In this document: positions 21,437 through 29,150 of the stretch, piece by piece | Layout: each line of letters opens with the position of its first letter | How positions within the stretch are numbered: position 1 is the stretch's first letter | DNA from: Changpingibacter yushuensis | GTDB lineage: Bacteria > Actinomycetota > Actinomycetes > Actinomycetales > Actinomycetaceae | Reading direction: 5' to 3' | Assembly (NCBI RefSeq): GCF_014041995.1 | Contig: NZ_CP059492.1 | Span: 2,170,001 to 2,234,000 of the forward strand | DNA length: 64,000 nt | Translations under genes and position numbers: made by a program | The notes under the pieces: model-generated | What the model was told of the DNA's origin: nothing | Seen by the model: the letters and a program-made list of their open reading frames with translations, nothing else | Databases searched by the model: none

Positions 21437-21476
21437 TAAAATGTGTGCCCACCAGCTCAGCGCCGGTGGGCACACA
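21437..21476 (-). terminator. Intrinsic terminator after argS
   Basis: On the minus strand a perfect 12-bp stem TGTGTGCCCACC/GGTGGGCACACA (21465-21476 with 21442-21453, 11-base loop) is followed by TTTTA. It begins 13 bases after the argS stop and separates argS from lysA. Confidence 0.8.
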
Positions 21477-21488
21477 CAAGTCTGTCAC

Positions 21489-23195
21489 CTACATCTTTTC
21501 GGGAGCAGCGACTCCAAGCAAGTCGAGCCCATTTGCTAGGACTTGCCGCGCGGCGTCATTGATCCACAGGCGCGTACGATGCAAGTTCGTCACTTCCTCA
21601 TCTGCTCGCGGAGTGACGCGAGCCTTGCCATACCACGTGTGGTAGGCTCCTGCGAGTTCTTCGAGATAGCGGGCCACACGGTGTGGTTCGCGAAGGGCCG
21701 CAGCCTGAGCCGCAATATCAGGGAAACGCGCAAGGGCCCCGAGCAGCTCCGAATCAGGCAGTTCGAGTGCCTCTGGAGTGAAGCCATCCTCGCGGCGCAC
21801 ACCATGCTGCAGCGCATTCTGTGCCACTGAGCAGGTGCGAGCATGTGCGTACTGCACGTAGTACACCGGGTTCTCGCTGGTGTGCGATTCAACCAGATTC
21901 AGATCGAGTTCCAACGTGGTATCTACTGAGGCGCGAACCAAGGAATAGCGTGCCGCGTCCACGCCCACGGCCTCAACTAGATCCTCCATTGTCACCACGG
22001 TGCCAGCACGCTTGGACATGCGAACAGCCTCACCGTTGCGAACCAAGTTCACGAGTTGACCGATCAGAATCTCCATATTGCCGCCAGCACCAGCGGTATC
22101 ACCGAAGGCTCGCGCCATCGCATACATCCGCCCGATGTAGCCATGGTGATCAGCTCCCAGCATGTACACGCATTGGTCAGCTCCACGCCCGCGCTTGTCT
22201 AGGTAGTAGGCGATGTCACCAGCAAAGTAAGCGGTTTCGCCATCGGACTTGATGATCACGCGATCTTTGTCATCACCAAAATCGGTTGAACGCAGCCACA
22301 GCGCGCCGCCATCTTCAAACAGCTGGCCTTGCTCGCGCAGACGTTCAATTGCGGCGGTGACTGCGCCGGAGTTGTGCAGATCCTGCTCATGGAAGTAAAC
22401 ATCGAAATCTGACCGGAACCCGTGAAGTGATTCCTTGATTTCGCCGAACATCAACTCGACGCCGTGCTTACGGAAGACTTCCTGAGCCTCATCGTCGGGA
22501 AGTGTGCGCGGGTCCGGTTCACCAGACTCCTCACAGATGGCAATGACGCGGTTGGCAATATCTTCGATGTATTGGCCACCATAACCATCGGCCGGGACCT
22601 CACGCCCCTTCGCACGTGCCAACAACGACGACGAAAAGTGGTCGATTTGATTACCGTGATCATTGAAGTAATACTCACGAACGACGTGTGCACCAGTGAA
22701 GGAGAGCACGCGTGCGAGCGAATCCCCGACTGCAGCCCAACGGGCCCCGCCGATGTGAATTGGCCCAGTGGGATTCGCAGAAACGTATTCGAGGTTGACC
22801 GTTTTACCAGCGTTCACATCAGAACGGCCGTAATCGGCTCCCTTGGTAAGAATGGTGCGGGCCAATTCTCCGGCCGAAGCGGCCGAAAGACGGATGTTAA
22901 GAAAACCAGGACCGGCTACTTCAGCGCTGACAATGCCCTCGGTGGCTTCCAAGCGAGATGCCAGAAGCTCAGCCAAATCGCGTGGCTTCACTCCGGCGCG
23001 CTTAGCAAGCTGCATCGCAACGTTGGTAGCCCAATCGCCGTGTTCACGTGAGCGAGGACGTTCCACCTTGATGACCGGCAGGTCACCTTCAATGGTGATG
23101 GCGCCCTCCGCGACTGCGGCGGTGAGCTGAGAGGCAATGAGTTCGCTGAGTTCTTCTGGAGTCACGAATCCGATTCTACGTGCCAAATAAGGCAC
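21489..23195 (-). CDS. argS: Arginyl-tRNA synthetase
   Basis: Class I synthetase charging tRNA-Arg. The 568-residue protein has the HIGH-type motif [17 protein letters not shown], the MSKR loop in [12 protein letters not shown], and the C-terminal anticodon-binding domain with [11 protein letters not shown]. The GTG at 23195 has GGAAGGG six bases upstream; a second GTG at 23165 matches the usual N-terminus ([14 protein letters not shown]) but has only a close, weak GGA. A tRNA-Arg gene lies about 110 bases upstream on the other strand. Confidence 0.95.
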   Translation of the reverse strand: MPYLARRIGFVTPEELSELIASQLTAAVAEGAITIEGDLPVIKVERPRSREHGDWATNVAMQLAKRAGVKPRDLAELLASRLEATEGIVSAEVAGPGFLNIRLSAASAGELARTILTKGADYGRSDVNAGKTVNLEYVSANPTGPIHIGGARWAAVGDSLARVLSFTGAHVVREYYFNDHGNQIDHFSSSLLARAKGREVPADGYGGQYIEDIANRVIAICEESGEPDPRTLPDDEAQEVFRKHGVELMFGEIKESLHGFRSDFDVYFHEQDLHNSGAVTAAIERLREQGQLFEDGGALWLRSTDFGDDKDRVIIKSDGETAYFAGDIAYYLDKRGRGADQCVYMLGADHHGYIGRMYAMARAFGDTAGAGGNMEILIGQLVNLVRNGEAVRMSKRAGTVVTMEDLVEAVGVDAARYSLVRASVDTTLELDLNLVESHTSENPVYYVQYAHARTCSVAQNALQHGVRREDGFTPEALELPDSELLGALARFPDIAAQAAALREPHRVARYLEELAGAYHTWYGKARVTPRADEEVTNLHRTRLWINDAARQVLANGLDLLGVAAPEKM

Positions 23196-23302
23196 AATTC
23201 ACCCTTCCTACTCACGGGAAGGATTGGACTCATCACACTCTCCCAAGCGAGCGGGTCATGCGGCTACTGGGGGTAGCAGATGCTGGTAGAGTATAGCGGT
23301 GC

Positions 23303-23375
23303 GCCCCGATAGCTCAGGGGATAGAGCGTCTGCCTCCGGAGCAGAAGGCCGCAGGTTCGAATCCTGTTCGGGGCA
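23303..23375 (+). tRNA. tRNA-Arg (anticodon CCG)
   Basis: A 73-base cloverleaf: acceptor GCCCCGA paired with TCGGGGC (23368-23374), discriminator A at 23375, D arm GCTC..GAGC, anticodon stem TCTGC/GCAGA around loop CTCCGGA (anticodon CCG), and T arm GCAGG-TTCGAAT-CCTGT. CCA is not encoded. It reads CGG codons. Confidence 0.97.
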
Positions 23376-23380
23376 CTATT

Positions 23381-23424
23381 GGAAGGGGCTTGGAATGACT
23401 CTCGAGTCATTCCAAGCCCCTTCC
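23381..23424 (+). terminator. Very long perfect hairpin after tRNA-Arg
   Basis: GGAAGGGGCTTGGAATGACT (23381-23400) is followed by CTCG and its exact 20-base complement (23405-23424). It starts six bases after the tRNA and ends 16 bases before the stop of the convergent YchJ-like gene. It is followed by GTTTAGG, a poor U-run. It probably ends tRNA transcription and may serve both strands. Confidence 0.7.
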
Positions 23425-23440
23425 GTTTAGGTTAACCGCG

Positions 23441-23839
23441 TCAGGCCAGCTCCATTCCGACCGTGTAGTACCAAAGCCCGCCTTCCTTCACAAAGCTCGA
23501 TCGCTCGTGAACGACTCCACGATCTGTGCTTGTGCGCCAGTATGCGCGGAATTCGACCACACCGTGACTGGGGCCCTCGTCTGCTCCTAACACTTCCAAT
23601 CGCCGCCATTGGACGCCGTGATCAGCACGCAGGTCGTGAAGGGTGGGCCGGTAGTCCGGGTGCCAAGTGGACCAAATATAGTCAGTCAGGTGTAGTGCGA
23701 AGGCGCTATAGCGTGAACGCATCAACGCCTCCACCGTCTGAGGCACGGCCTCGCCTAGGTGGAACGGCCGGCAACAGGCCGCGTAGGAGCGGCCACTTTG
23801 ACAGGGACAGAACGCGACATTCCTCGGCAGTTTGGACAT
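23441..23839 (-). CDS. YchJ/UPF0225 family SEC-C motif protein
   Basis: A 132-residue protein that begins with a zinc-binding SEC-C motif (CPCQSGRSYAACCRPF) and continues into an NTF2-like domain with AVPQTVEALMRSRYSAFAL and FRAYWRT. This is the YchJ architecture; function is unknown. The ATG at 23839 has no ribosome binding site, but a TACTAT -10-like box ends six bases before it, which suggests a leaderless mRNA. A GTG two codons upstream is the alternative. Confidence 0.85.
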   Translation of the reverse strand: MSKLPRNVAFCPCQSGRSYAACCRPFHLGEAVPQTVEALMRSRYSAFALHLTDYIWSTWHPDYRPTLHDLRADHGVQWRRLEVLGADEGPSHGVVEFRAYWRTSTDRGVVHERSSFVKEGGLWYYTVGMELA

Positions 23840-23945
23840 GCCCACATAGTAGTTGAGTCAATTGTCTGATGGCACCGTCCACATGCACGGTGCCGCGAAC
23901 CTCAGGCCACGCGAGAACCCGTTGTCACCTTGCTTGTAGATCGTC

Positions 23946-24791
23946 TTAGGAGCTAACAGAACCTATTTCGCGAAGGTGGGCACGCACCGCCGTCGGTTCA
24001 TCCGTAATGAAGCCGTCTACACCCCATGAGATGAGGCGGTCCACTTCAGCCAAATCGTTGATCGTCCATGCATGCACAGCAATGCCACGTGAGTGCGCGT
24101 GCTCTACCAAGGGCTGAGTCAATACGGGAACTCCCCTACTCACGAGCGGGATCTGTACAACCTGAACTCCCTGCTCTGGCCCTGGAATACTCCGAACGAG
24201 CTTCCGTGCAATCACGGTAGGTGTAGCAGTTGCAGCCACAAGTCGCGCCACAGCACTCACTCCGAGCGAGGTGGCGACGCCGGGAAGAGCCCTGCGGATC
24301 TTGCGCAGACGCTTCTCACTGAAGCTCGCGAGGCACACACGACTCTGAGACAAGGTCTCCCGAACCGCCTCAATAAGTGGCGCAACCACCGCGTCGGTCT
24401 TCGAATCGATGTTGAAGTGTAGGTCCGGGAAAGAGTCGAGCACCTCGTCAACTCTCAGAATTCGGTTCCCCGAGAGGTCACGAACCTTCGACAACTCACG
24501 CCATGTGTAACTGGAGATCGAACCAGTGCCGTCGGTGGTTCGATCTAAGAAAGGATCGTGACAGATCACAGCGACGCCGTCAGACGTGGCACGGGCGTCT
24601 GTCTCAATGTAGCTAAACCCACTATCGCGCATCGCCTTGAAAGCAGCTATCGAGTTCTCTGGTTGCTCATTTCCACCACGATGCGCAATAACCAGCGGCT
24701 CACCGCCACATTCATACAGCCGACTCACGCTGCCCTGCCTTCCGATACCACCTGCTTCGAGAACCACCCTCGGGCGCCTCCGGAACCACAT
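23946..24791 (-). CDS. Glycerophosphodiester phosphodiesterase family protein
   Basis: Hydrolyses glycerophosphodiesters to glycerol-3-phosphate and an alcohol. The 281-residue protein has the GDPD motifs IAHRGGNEQPENS (His37, Arg38), IETDARATSDGVAVICHD (Glu63, Asp65, His78) and the C-terminal VHAWTINDLAEV and WGVDGFITDEP. No signal peptide is seen, so it is probably cytoplasmic. It starts 23 bases after the M23 peptidase gene and may be co-transcribed with it. Confidence 0.88.
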   Translation of the reverse strand: MWFRRRPRVVLEAGGIGRQGSVSRLYECGGEPLVIAHRGGNEQPENSIAAFKAMRDSGFSYIETDARATSDGVAVICHDPFLDRTTDGTGSISSYTWRELSKVRDLSGNRILRVDEVLDSFPDLHFNIDSKTDAVVAPLIEAVRETLSQSRVCLASFSEKRLRKIRRALPGVATSLGVSAVARLVAATATPTVIARKLVRSIPGPEQGVQVVQIPLVSRGVPVLTQPLVEHAHSRGIAVHAWTINDLAEVDRLISWGVDGFITDEPTAVRAHLREIGSVSS

Positions 24792-24814
24792 TACTCCGTA
24801 GAGGGAGGACTACC

Positions 24815-26323
24815 TCACTGGCAGAGCTCGGTGACGTCCACAGCGTTGTGATCGGACAAGAAGTCCAGCGGATCGAGCAGTTCGGCAGACTCATCGGATT
24901 CGTCAGCAAGTGACGGGTCATGAACTTCAAGGTGCACGTGCGGGCCCGTGGAGTTTCCATTGGATCCAACCAAGCCGATCTCTTGACCCGCTGTGACTTT
25001 GTCGCCAACACTAACCAACACGCCGTCGTCGTACATATGGATGTACCAAGACTCGTAAACGTGGCCACCAATGTTGTGCTCCACGATGATGAGGTTGCTG
25101 GATCTACCATCAATGCCCGGGCCCGTATACGTAACAGTTCCATCTGCGATCGCATGTATGGGCGTGTTGAGAGCGGCGGCGAAGTCATCACCAGCATGAA
25201 AAGAGGTGAGTCCGGTGATTGGATCCGAACGGTAGCCGAAGTACGAACTGATGTGATAGTCGCTGGCAGCAACCGGATAGACAAATGCGGTATCGGAATC
25301 CGTGAATGCGGCACGTAGACCTTGGGCGCTGTCTGTGGTGCATGTGGAAGATGTACTTGACGCAGCCTGGACGGCCTTCATGTCTGTGGTTGCGGACTTG
25401 ATCGCAGCCATTGAGCTGCCAGTCAACGCGGTGGGAGTCTCTGCCTTCGTGGAAACTCCGCCCACCAAAGACGCCGTCAGTGGCTGGGCAGCCTCAGCAC
25501 CCAATCCCCCGAATCCCACGATCGGAATAGCCATTCCGGCAAGTGCGATGGTTGAGAACACAATCCCGCGGTTGAGGTACTCGCGTTTGAATAATGGGCG
25601 GCGAGGCTTAGTGTGGCCGGGCTTCGTCGAAACTCGTCTGCCAGATTCAGTTCGTACCGAAGCTTCGATTGCTCGGGCAGGTGTTTCTTCCCGACGACGA
25701 TCCGACCGCGCGTTAGCTACGCCATCAGCTACAACCTCAACAAGTTGTGAAGTGTCGAGAACCTGAGTCTCAATTGGTTCCTTCGCAACAGGGACCGCAG
25801 TTGATTCTGTTTCTGGTGCACGGTGCGAACGACGAACAGGTTGTGCCTCAGCTAGAGCAGAAACGTGGCGCTGCCGCGCCACGGCGATGGAAGGCTGCTT
25901 GGATTCTGGGAGGGAAGCCTCACCGCGAGTCTCTACTCCCGATCGGTGAGCGCCGCGACCCGAAGTCGTGGTGCGCGAAGTCGTGGTGCGCGAAGTTGTG
26001 CTGCGCGAAGCTGGAGGGCTTGTGTTTGTAGCCGCAGGCCCGGCGGAGACGGTGCCGCTCTGTTCGGCCGATGAGGCGCGAGTGTGCGATTCGGCGGGCG
26101 CTCCGGCGACTTTGCGGCGCCGAACCGGAGCTCGGCCGTCACGTCCTAGTTGGAGCTGGCCTGCGGGAACCTGACTCACCTGGTCCAAAGCCACACCGGA
26201 CACGCCTTGCTGGCGCAGGTCGCGGCGGCGAAGTGGAACGGCCGCAGTCTGCTCGCCCCCTTGGCGTGGCGCCACGGGTCGTGTGGTGTGCTTGCCCAAA
26301 AAAGAGCCCCTCGGTGAGTTCAC
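24815..26323 (-). CDS. Membrane-anchored M23 (LytM-type) peptidase with long basic N-terminal region
   Basis: The 502-residue protein has an unusual order: a basic, Arg/Thr/Pro-rich low-complexity region (about 1-245), one membrane segment near 250-272 (IVFSTIALAGMAIPIVGFGG), a linker, and a C-terminal M23 domain (about 375-490) with the zinc ligands in TSFHAGDDFAA and GPHVHLEVHD. M23 enzymes cut peptidoglycan cross-bridges or activate amidases. The domain would lie outside with the basic region inside. The start is a GTG at 26323 with AAGAGGA six bases upstream, placed inside a small hairpin. A 15-bp tandem repeat lies in the N-terminal part. Confidence 0.85.
   Translation of the reverse strand: MNSPRGSFLGKHTTRPVAPRQGGEQTAAVPLRRRDLRQQGVSGVALDQVSQVPAGQLQLGRDGRAPVRRRKVAGAPAESHTRASSAEQSGTVSAGPAATNTSPPASRSTTSRTTTSRTTTSGRGAHRSGVETRGEASLPESKQPSIAVARQRHVSALAEAQPVRRSHRAPETESTAVPVAKEPIETQVLDTSQLVEVVADGVANARSDRRREETPARAIEASVRTESGRRVSTKPGHTKPRRPLFKREYLNRGIVFSTIALAGMAIPIVGFGGLGAEAAQPLTASLVGGVSTKAETPTALTGSSMAAIKSATTDMKAVQAASSTSSTCTTDSAQGLRAAFTDSDTAFVYPVAASDYHISSYFGYRSDPITGLTSFHAGDDFAAALNTPIHAIADGTVTYTGPGIDGRSSNLIIVEHNIGGHVYESWYIHMYDDGVLVSVGDKVTAGQEIGLVGSNGNSTGPHVHLEVHDPSLADESDESAELLDPLDFLSDHNAVDVTELCQ
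25961..26005. repeat. Three-copy 15-bp tandem repeat in the M23 peptidase gene
   Basis: Units at 25961-25975 and 25976-25990 are identical and 25991-26005 differs at two positions. They encode RTTTS repeats in the cytoplasmic low-complexity region. Confidence 0.85.
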
Positions 26324-26344
26324 GGTAATCCTCTTGCGATTACC
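26324..26344 (-). promoter_or_regulatory. Hairpin enclosing the ribosome binding site of the M23 peptidase gene
   Basis: On the minus strand GGTAATC-GCAAGAG-GATTACC lies directly before the GTG start. The two seven-base arms are exact complements, so the AAGAGGA ribosome binding site would lie in the loop and 3' arm. This could lower translation until opened. It is seen in sequence; the effect is inferred. Confidence 0.45.
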
Positions 26345-26428
26345 AACTATCACAAAATGATAACGAAACGATCCGAGGGGATCCACCGAATGGACCACCA
26401 ATTAGCTCATCAAGCGGCAGATGAGACG

Positions 26429-26456
26429 CGTATGCCGCTAAACTCCGCGGCATACG
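26429..26456 (-). terminator. Perfect 10-bp hairpin after the second CNNM/CBS gene
   Basis: CGTATGCCGC (26429-26438) pairs exactly with GCGGCATACG (26447-26456), loop of eight. It lies about 65 bases after the stop of the gene ending at 26523 and about 105 bases before the M23 start. There is no U-run; it is either a Rho-aided terminator or part of the M23 leader. Confidence 0.45.
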
Positions 26457-26522
26457 ATTGCGTCACACGAATGCGATCTACGTTACATTTTGCAACTCTG
26501 TGCAAACTGGGTGGTCTGAAAT

Positions 26523-27566
26523 TCATCTGTCGCGCTGCTCTCGCTGCATGCGATCGCGGACCTCACCTATGAGTTCCTCGAGGATGTCCTCAAGAAACAC
26601 GATTCCCATGATCTGTGAATCCACAACCACCCCAGCCATATGAGCCTTGGCTGCGCGCATCTCTCGAAGTACTGACTCCACCTCGTCGTCGGGCTCTACT
26701 ACAACAAGGGGTCGGATCTTCCACGCTGGAATTACCTGATCCCTCTGGATCTGGGATGCACCCAGAATGTCCTTCATATGGACGTATCCGTGAGTAGTTC
26801 CCACCTTGTCACGCACGAGGAAACGGGAAAAGCCAGTCGCGGCAACCGCCTGCTCCACCTGTGCCGGCGTGACGTCAACACTCACGCCCGCAACTTCACC
26901 AGCAGGAACCATGACATCCCGTGCAACGTGATCTGAGAACTCCAGCGCTCCCGAAATAAGGCCGTGTTCGTCATGAAGCACACCGGCAGCCTCGGATGCC
27001 TGCACAATGGATGCCACCTCATCCGCCGTGAATGCGGAGATCACCTCATCTCGCGGCTCAATCCCGAACATCCTTAACACCAATTGGGAACACCAGTTGA
27101 GCACCACGATGACCGGGTGAAACACCTTGCCGAAAACCATGAGCGAGGGAACCAACACCAACGCGGCCCGTTCAGGATGAGTCACCGATACATTCTTGGG
27201 AACCATTTCTCCCAACACCACGTGTAGCCCAACCACCAAGAGAAGCGCCAGCAGGAAGGCTATGGCGTGAACTCCCGCTTGTGGAATACCTACAAGCTCA
27301 AGCGGGACTTCTATCAAGTGCGCAATGGCCGGCTCTGCCAGTACACCCAGCCCCACTGAACACAGTGTTACGCCCAGTTGGGCCGCAGCAAGCATCTGAG
27401 AAAGATGTTCAATAGCCCATAACACCTTGCGGGCCGAGTTGTGTTCTTCGACCATCGGTTCGATGCGAGAGCTGCGCGAGCCAGTCAACGCGAACTCCGC
27501 GGCAACGAAGTACGCATTGAGGACGAGGAGCACGATGGAGATTCCGAGCGCCACACCAGTGCTCAT
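26523..27566 (-). CDS. CNNM/CBS-domain membrane protein (short paralog)
   Basis: The 347-residue protein has a DUF21/CNNM membrane domain (about 1-190, with AYFVAAEFALTGSRSSRIE and EMVPKNVSVTHPERAA) and a pair of CBS domains (about 205-340) with VMVPAGEVAGVSVD and HGYVHMKDILG. It stops after the CBS pair, so the CorC/HlyC C-terminal domain is missing. Related proteins take part in magnesium or cobalt efflux. It overlaps the long paralog upstream by four bases; such pairs (as Rv1841c/Rv1842c) are common in actinobacteria. Confidence 0.88.
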   Translation of the reverse strand: MSTGVALGISIVLLVLNAYFVAAEFALTGSRSSRIEPMVEEHNSARKVLWAIEHLSQMLAAAQLGVTLCSVGLGVLAEPAIAHLIEVPLELVGIPQAGVHAIAFLLALLLVVGLHVVLGEMVPKNVSVTHPERAALVLVPSLMVFGKVFHPVIVVLNWCSQLVLRMFGIEPRDEVISAFTADEVASIVQASEAAGVLHDEHGLISGALEFSDHVARDVMVPAGEVAGVSVDVTPAQVEQAVAATGFSRFLVRDKVGTTHGYVHMKDILGASQIQRDQVIPAWKIRPLVVVEPDDEVESVLREMRAAKAHMAGVVVDSQIMGIVFLEDILEELIGEVRDRMQREQRDR

Positions 27567-28870
27567 TGCTCCACCTCATTCTCGATGAGTACGGTCTCAA
27601 TGCGCCGCCCGTCCATCGTCTCGACAGTGAGCCGAACAGAACCCACGTAGACGGTGTCCCCAGAGGCCGGAATGCGTCCAAGCCGGGTCATGATGAAACC
27701 ACCAATGGTTTCCCACGGGCCGTCATCCGGAATATCCACGGGGCATGTTCGGGCGATTTCGTCGGGCCTCATGCTGCCAGAAACGGACCACCGGTTCTCA
27801 GATATCTGCCTGGCGCCGCTGTGGCGAAGATCGTGTTCATCAGATACTTCACCAACGATCTCCTCGATCGTATCCTCCAGCGTCACAACACCCGCGGTTC
27901 CACCATATTCGTCGACGACGACGGCCATCTGCTGACCCCCAATTCGAAGCTCGAGAAGCAGTTCGGCAAGCTTCATAGTTTCTGGAACTCTGGGGGCTGG
28001 CGACATGAGTGAGCCGCTCGTGACCTGCACTTCATGACGACGTTCGTACGGGACAGCCACGGCTGGGCGCAGGTGAACGATCCCCCGGACGTCGTCGATC
28101 CCCTCTCCAACAACAGGGAATCGGGAATGCCCGGTTCGTCGCGCTAGTTCGACGACGTCGTCGGCATTGGAATAATCTGGAAGCACGTGAAGGCGCCCGC
28201 GATCGGTCATGACGTCAACCGCAGTGAGCTGGCCTATACCAATTGAGCGGGTCACAAGCCGCGCGGTGGAAACATCCAGCGTGCCGGCCTCCGCGGACCT
28301 GCGCACGAGTGCACCTAGTTCGCTTGCGGAGCGCGCTCCAGACATCTCTTCGGCAGGTTCGATTCCACAGCGGCGCAATAAGGCATTGGCGATACTATTG
28401 AGCGCAACGATGAGCGGGCGGAACACTATTGTGAAGATCCGCAAGGGTGCCGCCACGAAGGCCGCCGTGCCCAACGGACTCGCGAGCGCCATGTTCTTCG
28501 GAACCAGTTCACCAAAGAGCATTGAGAAGAGGTTGACCAGAACAAAGGCTGCCGCGACCGCAATCGCGGTGGCAGCGGCTTGAGCAAGTCCCGCCGAATG
28601 CAATGGCCCTTGGAGCATGTCAGCCAAAGGATCCTGAGCTACATAGCCCAGAAGAACGGTGGTGAGCGTGATGCCAACTTGGCATGCCGAAAGCTGGATC
28701 GAGAGCTGGTGGAGGGTCCGGTTAACGGAGGCTGCGCGTGGGTCTGATTCGGCGGAGGCTGCTACAGCGGCCGGATCGAGTGCCACAAGCGAGAATTCGG
28801 CTGCAACGAAGACAGCCGTCCCCATGGTTAGTACGAGGCCCAGAACAAGGAGCAATATGTCGCTCAGCAT
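27563..28870 (-). CDS. CNNM/CBS/CorC-domain membrane protein (long paralog)
   Basis: The 435-residue protein has a CNNM membrane domain (MGTAVFVAAEFSLVALDP, GELVPKNMALASPL), a CBS pair with DEYGGTAGVVTLEDTIEEIV, and the C-terminal CorC/HlyC domain (DDGPWETIGGFIMTRLGRIP). This fits the putative magnesium/cobalt transport group. The ATG at 28870 gives the usual N-terminus; a TTG four codons earlier is possible. Neither has a clear ribosome binding site. First gene of a two-gene unit with the short paralog. Confidence 0.88.
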   Translation of the reverse strand: MLSDILLLVLGLVLTMGTAVFVAAEFSLVALDPAAVAASAESDPRAASVNRTLHQLSIQLSACQVGITLTTVLLGYVAQDPLADMLQGPLHSAGLAQAAATAIAVAAAFVLVNLFSMLFGELVPKNMALASPLGTAAFVAAPLRIFTIVFRPLIVALNSIANALLRRCGIEPAEEMSGARSASELGALVRRSAEAGTLDVSTARLVTRSIGIGQLTAVDVMTDRGRLHVLPDYSNADDVVELARRTGHSRFPVVGEGIDDVRGIVHLRPAVAVPYERRHEVQVTSGSLMSPAPRVPETMKLAELLLELRIGGQQMAVVVDEYGGTAGVVTLEDTIEEIVGEVSDEHDLRHSGARQISENRWSVSGSMRPDEIARTCPVDIPDDGPWETIGGFIMTRLGRIPASGDTVYVGSVRLTVETMDGRRIETVLIENEVEQ

Positions 28871-29150
28871 TGTGAAAAACAATCTACGTGCATTATGGAT
28901 GAAAGTGTAGCGATCCTCAGACGATTCATGAACCGAGGGGCGTGAAATGATGCTGGAGGCGAAAGAGTGCCGGATATGTAGACATTTTCATGGGCCATTT
29001 CGGCAAGATTCTTGAAGCTCCTTTTAACCGGCCTCGAACCTCCAAATACTTTGAGATATCAAGCAAAAACCCCTTATGGATAGTTTAGGTAAATAGGACA
29101 TTAGTCACGTAACCTAGAGACGTTGGCAACTACTCCAGATGAGGCATTTC

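Noticed and set aside
26324-26522. A ydaO-type c-di-AMP riboswitch before the M23 peptidase gene
   Set aside because: Such riboswitches often precede cell-wall hydrolase genes in actinobacteria, but I do not see the conserved ydaO core in this leader; only simple hairpins are present.
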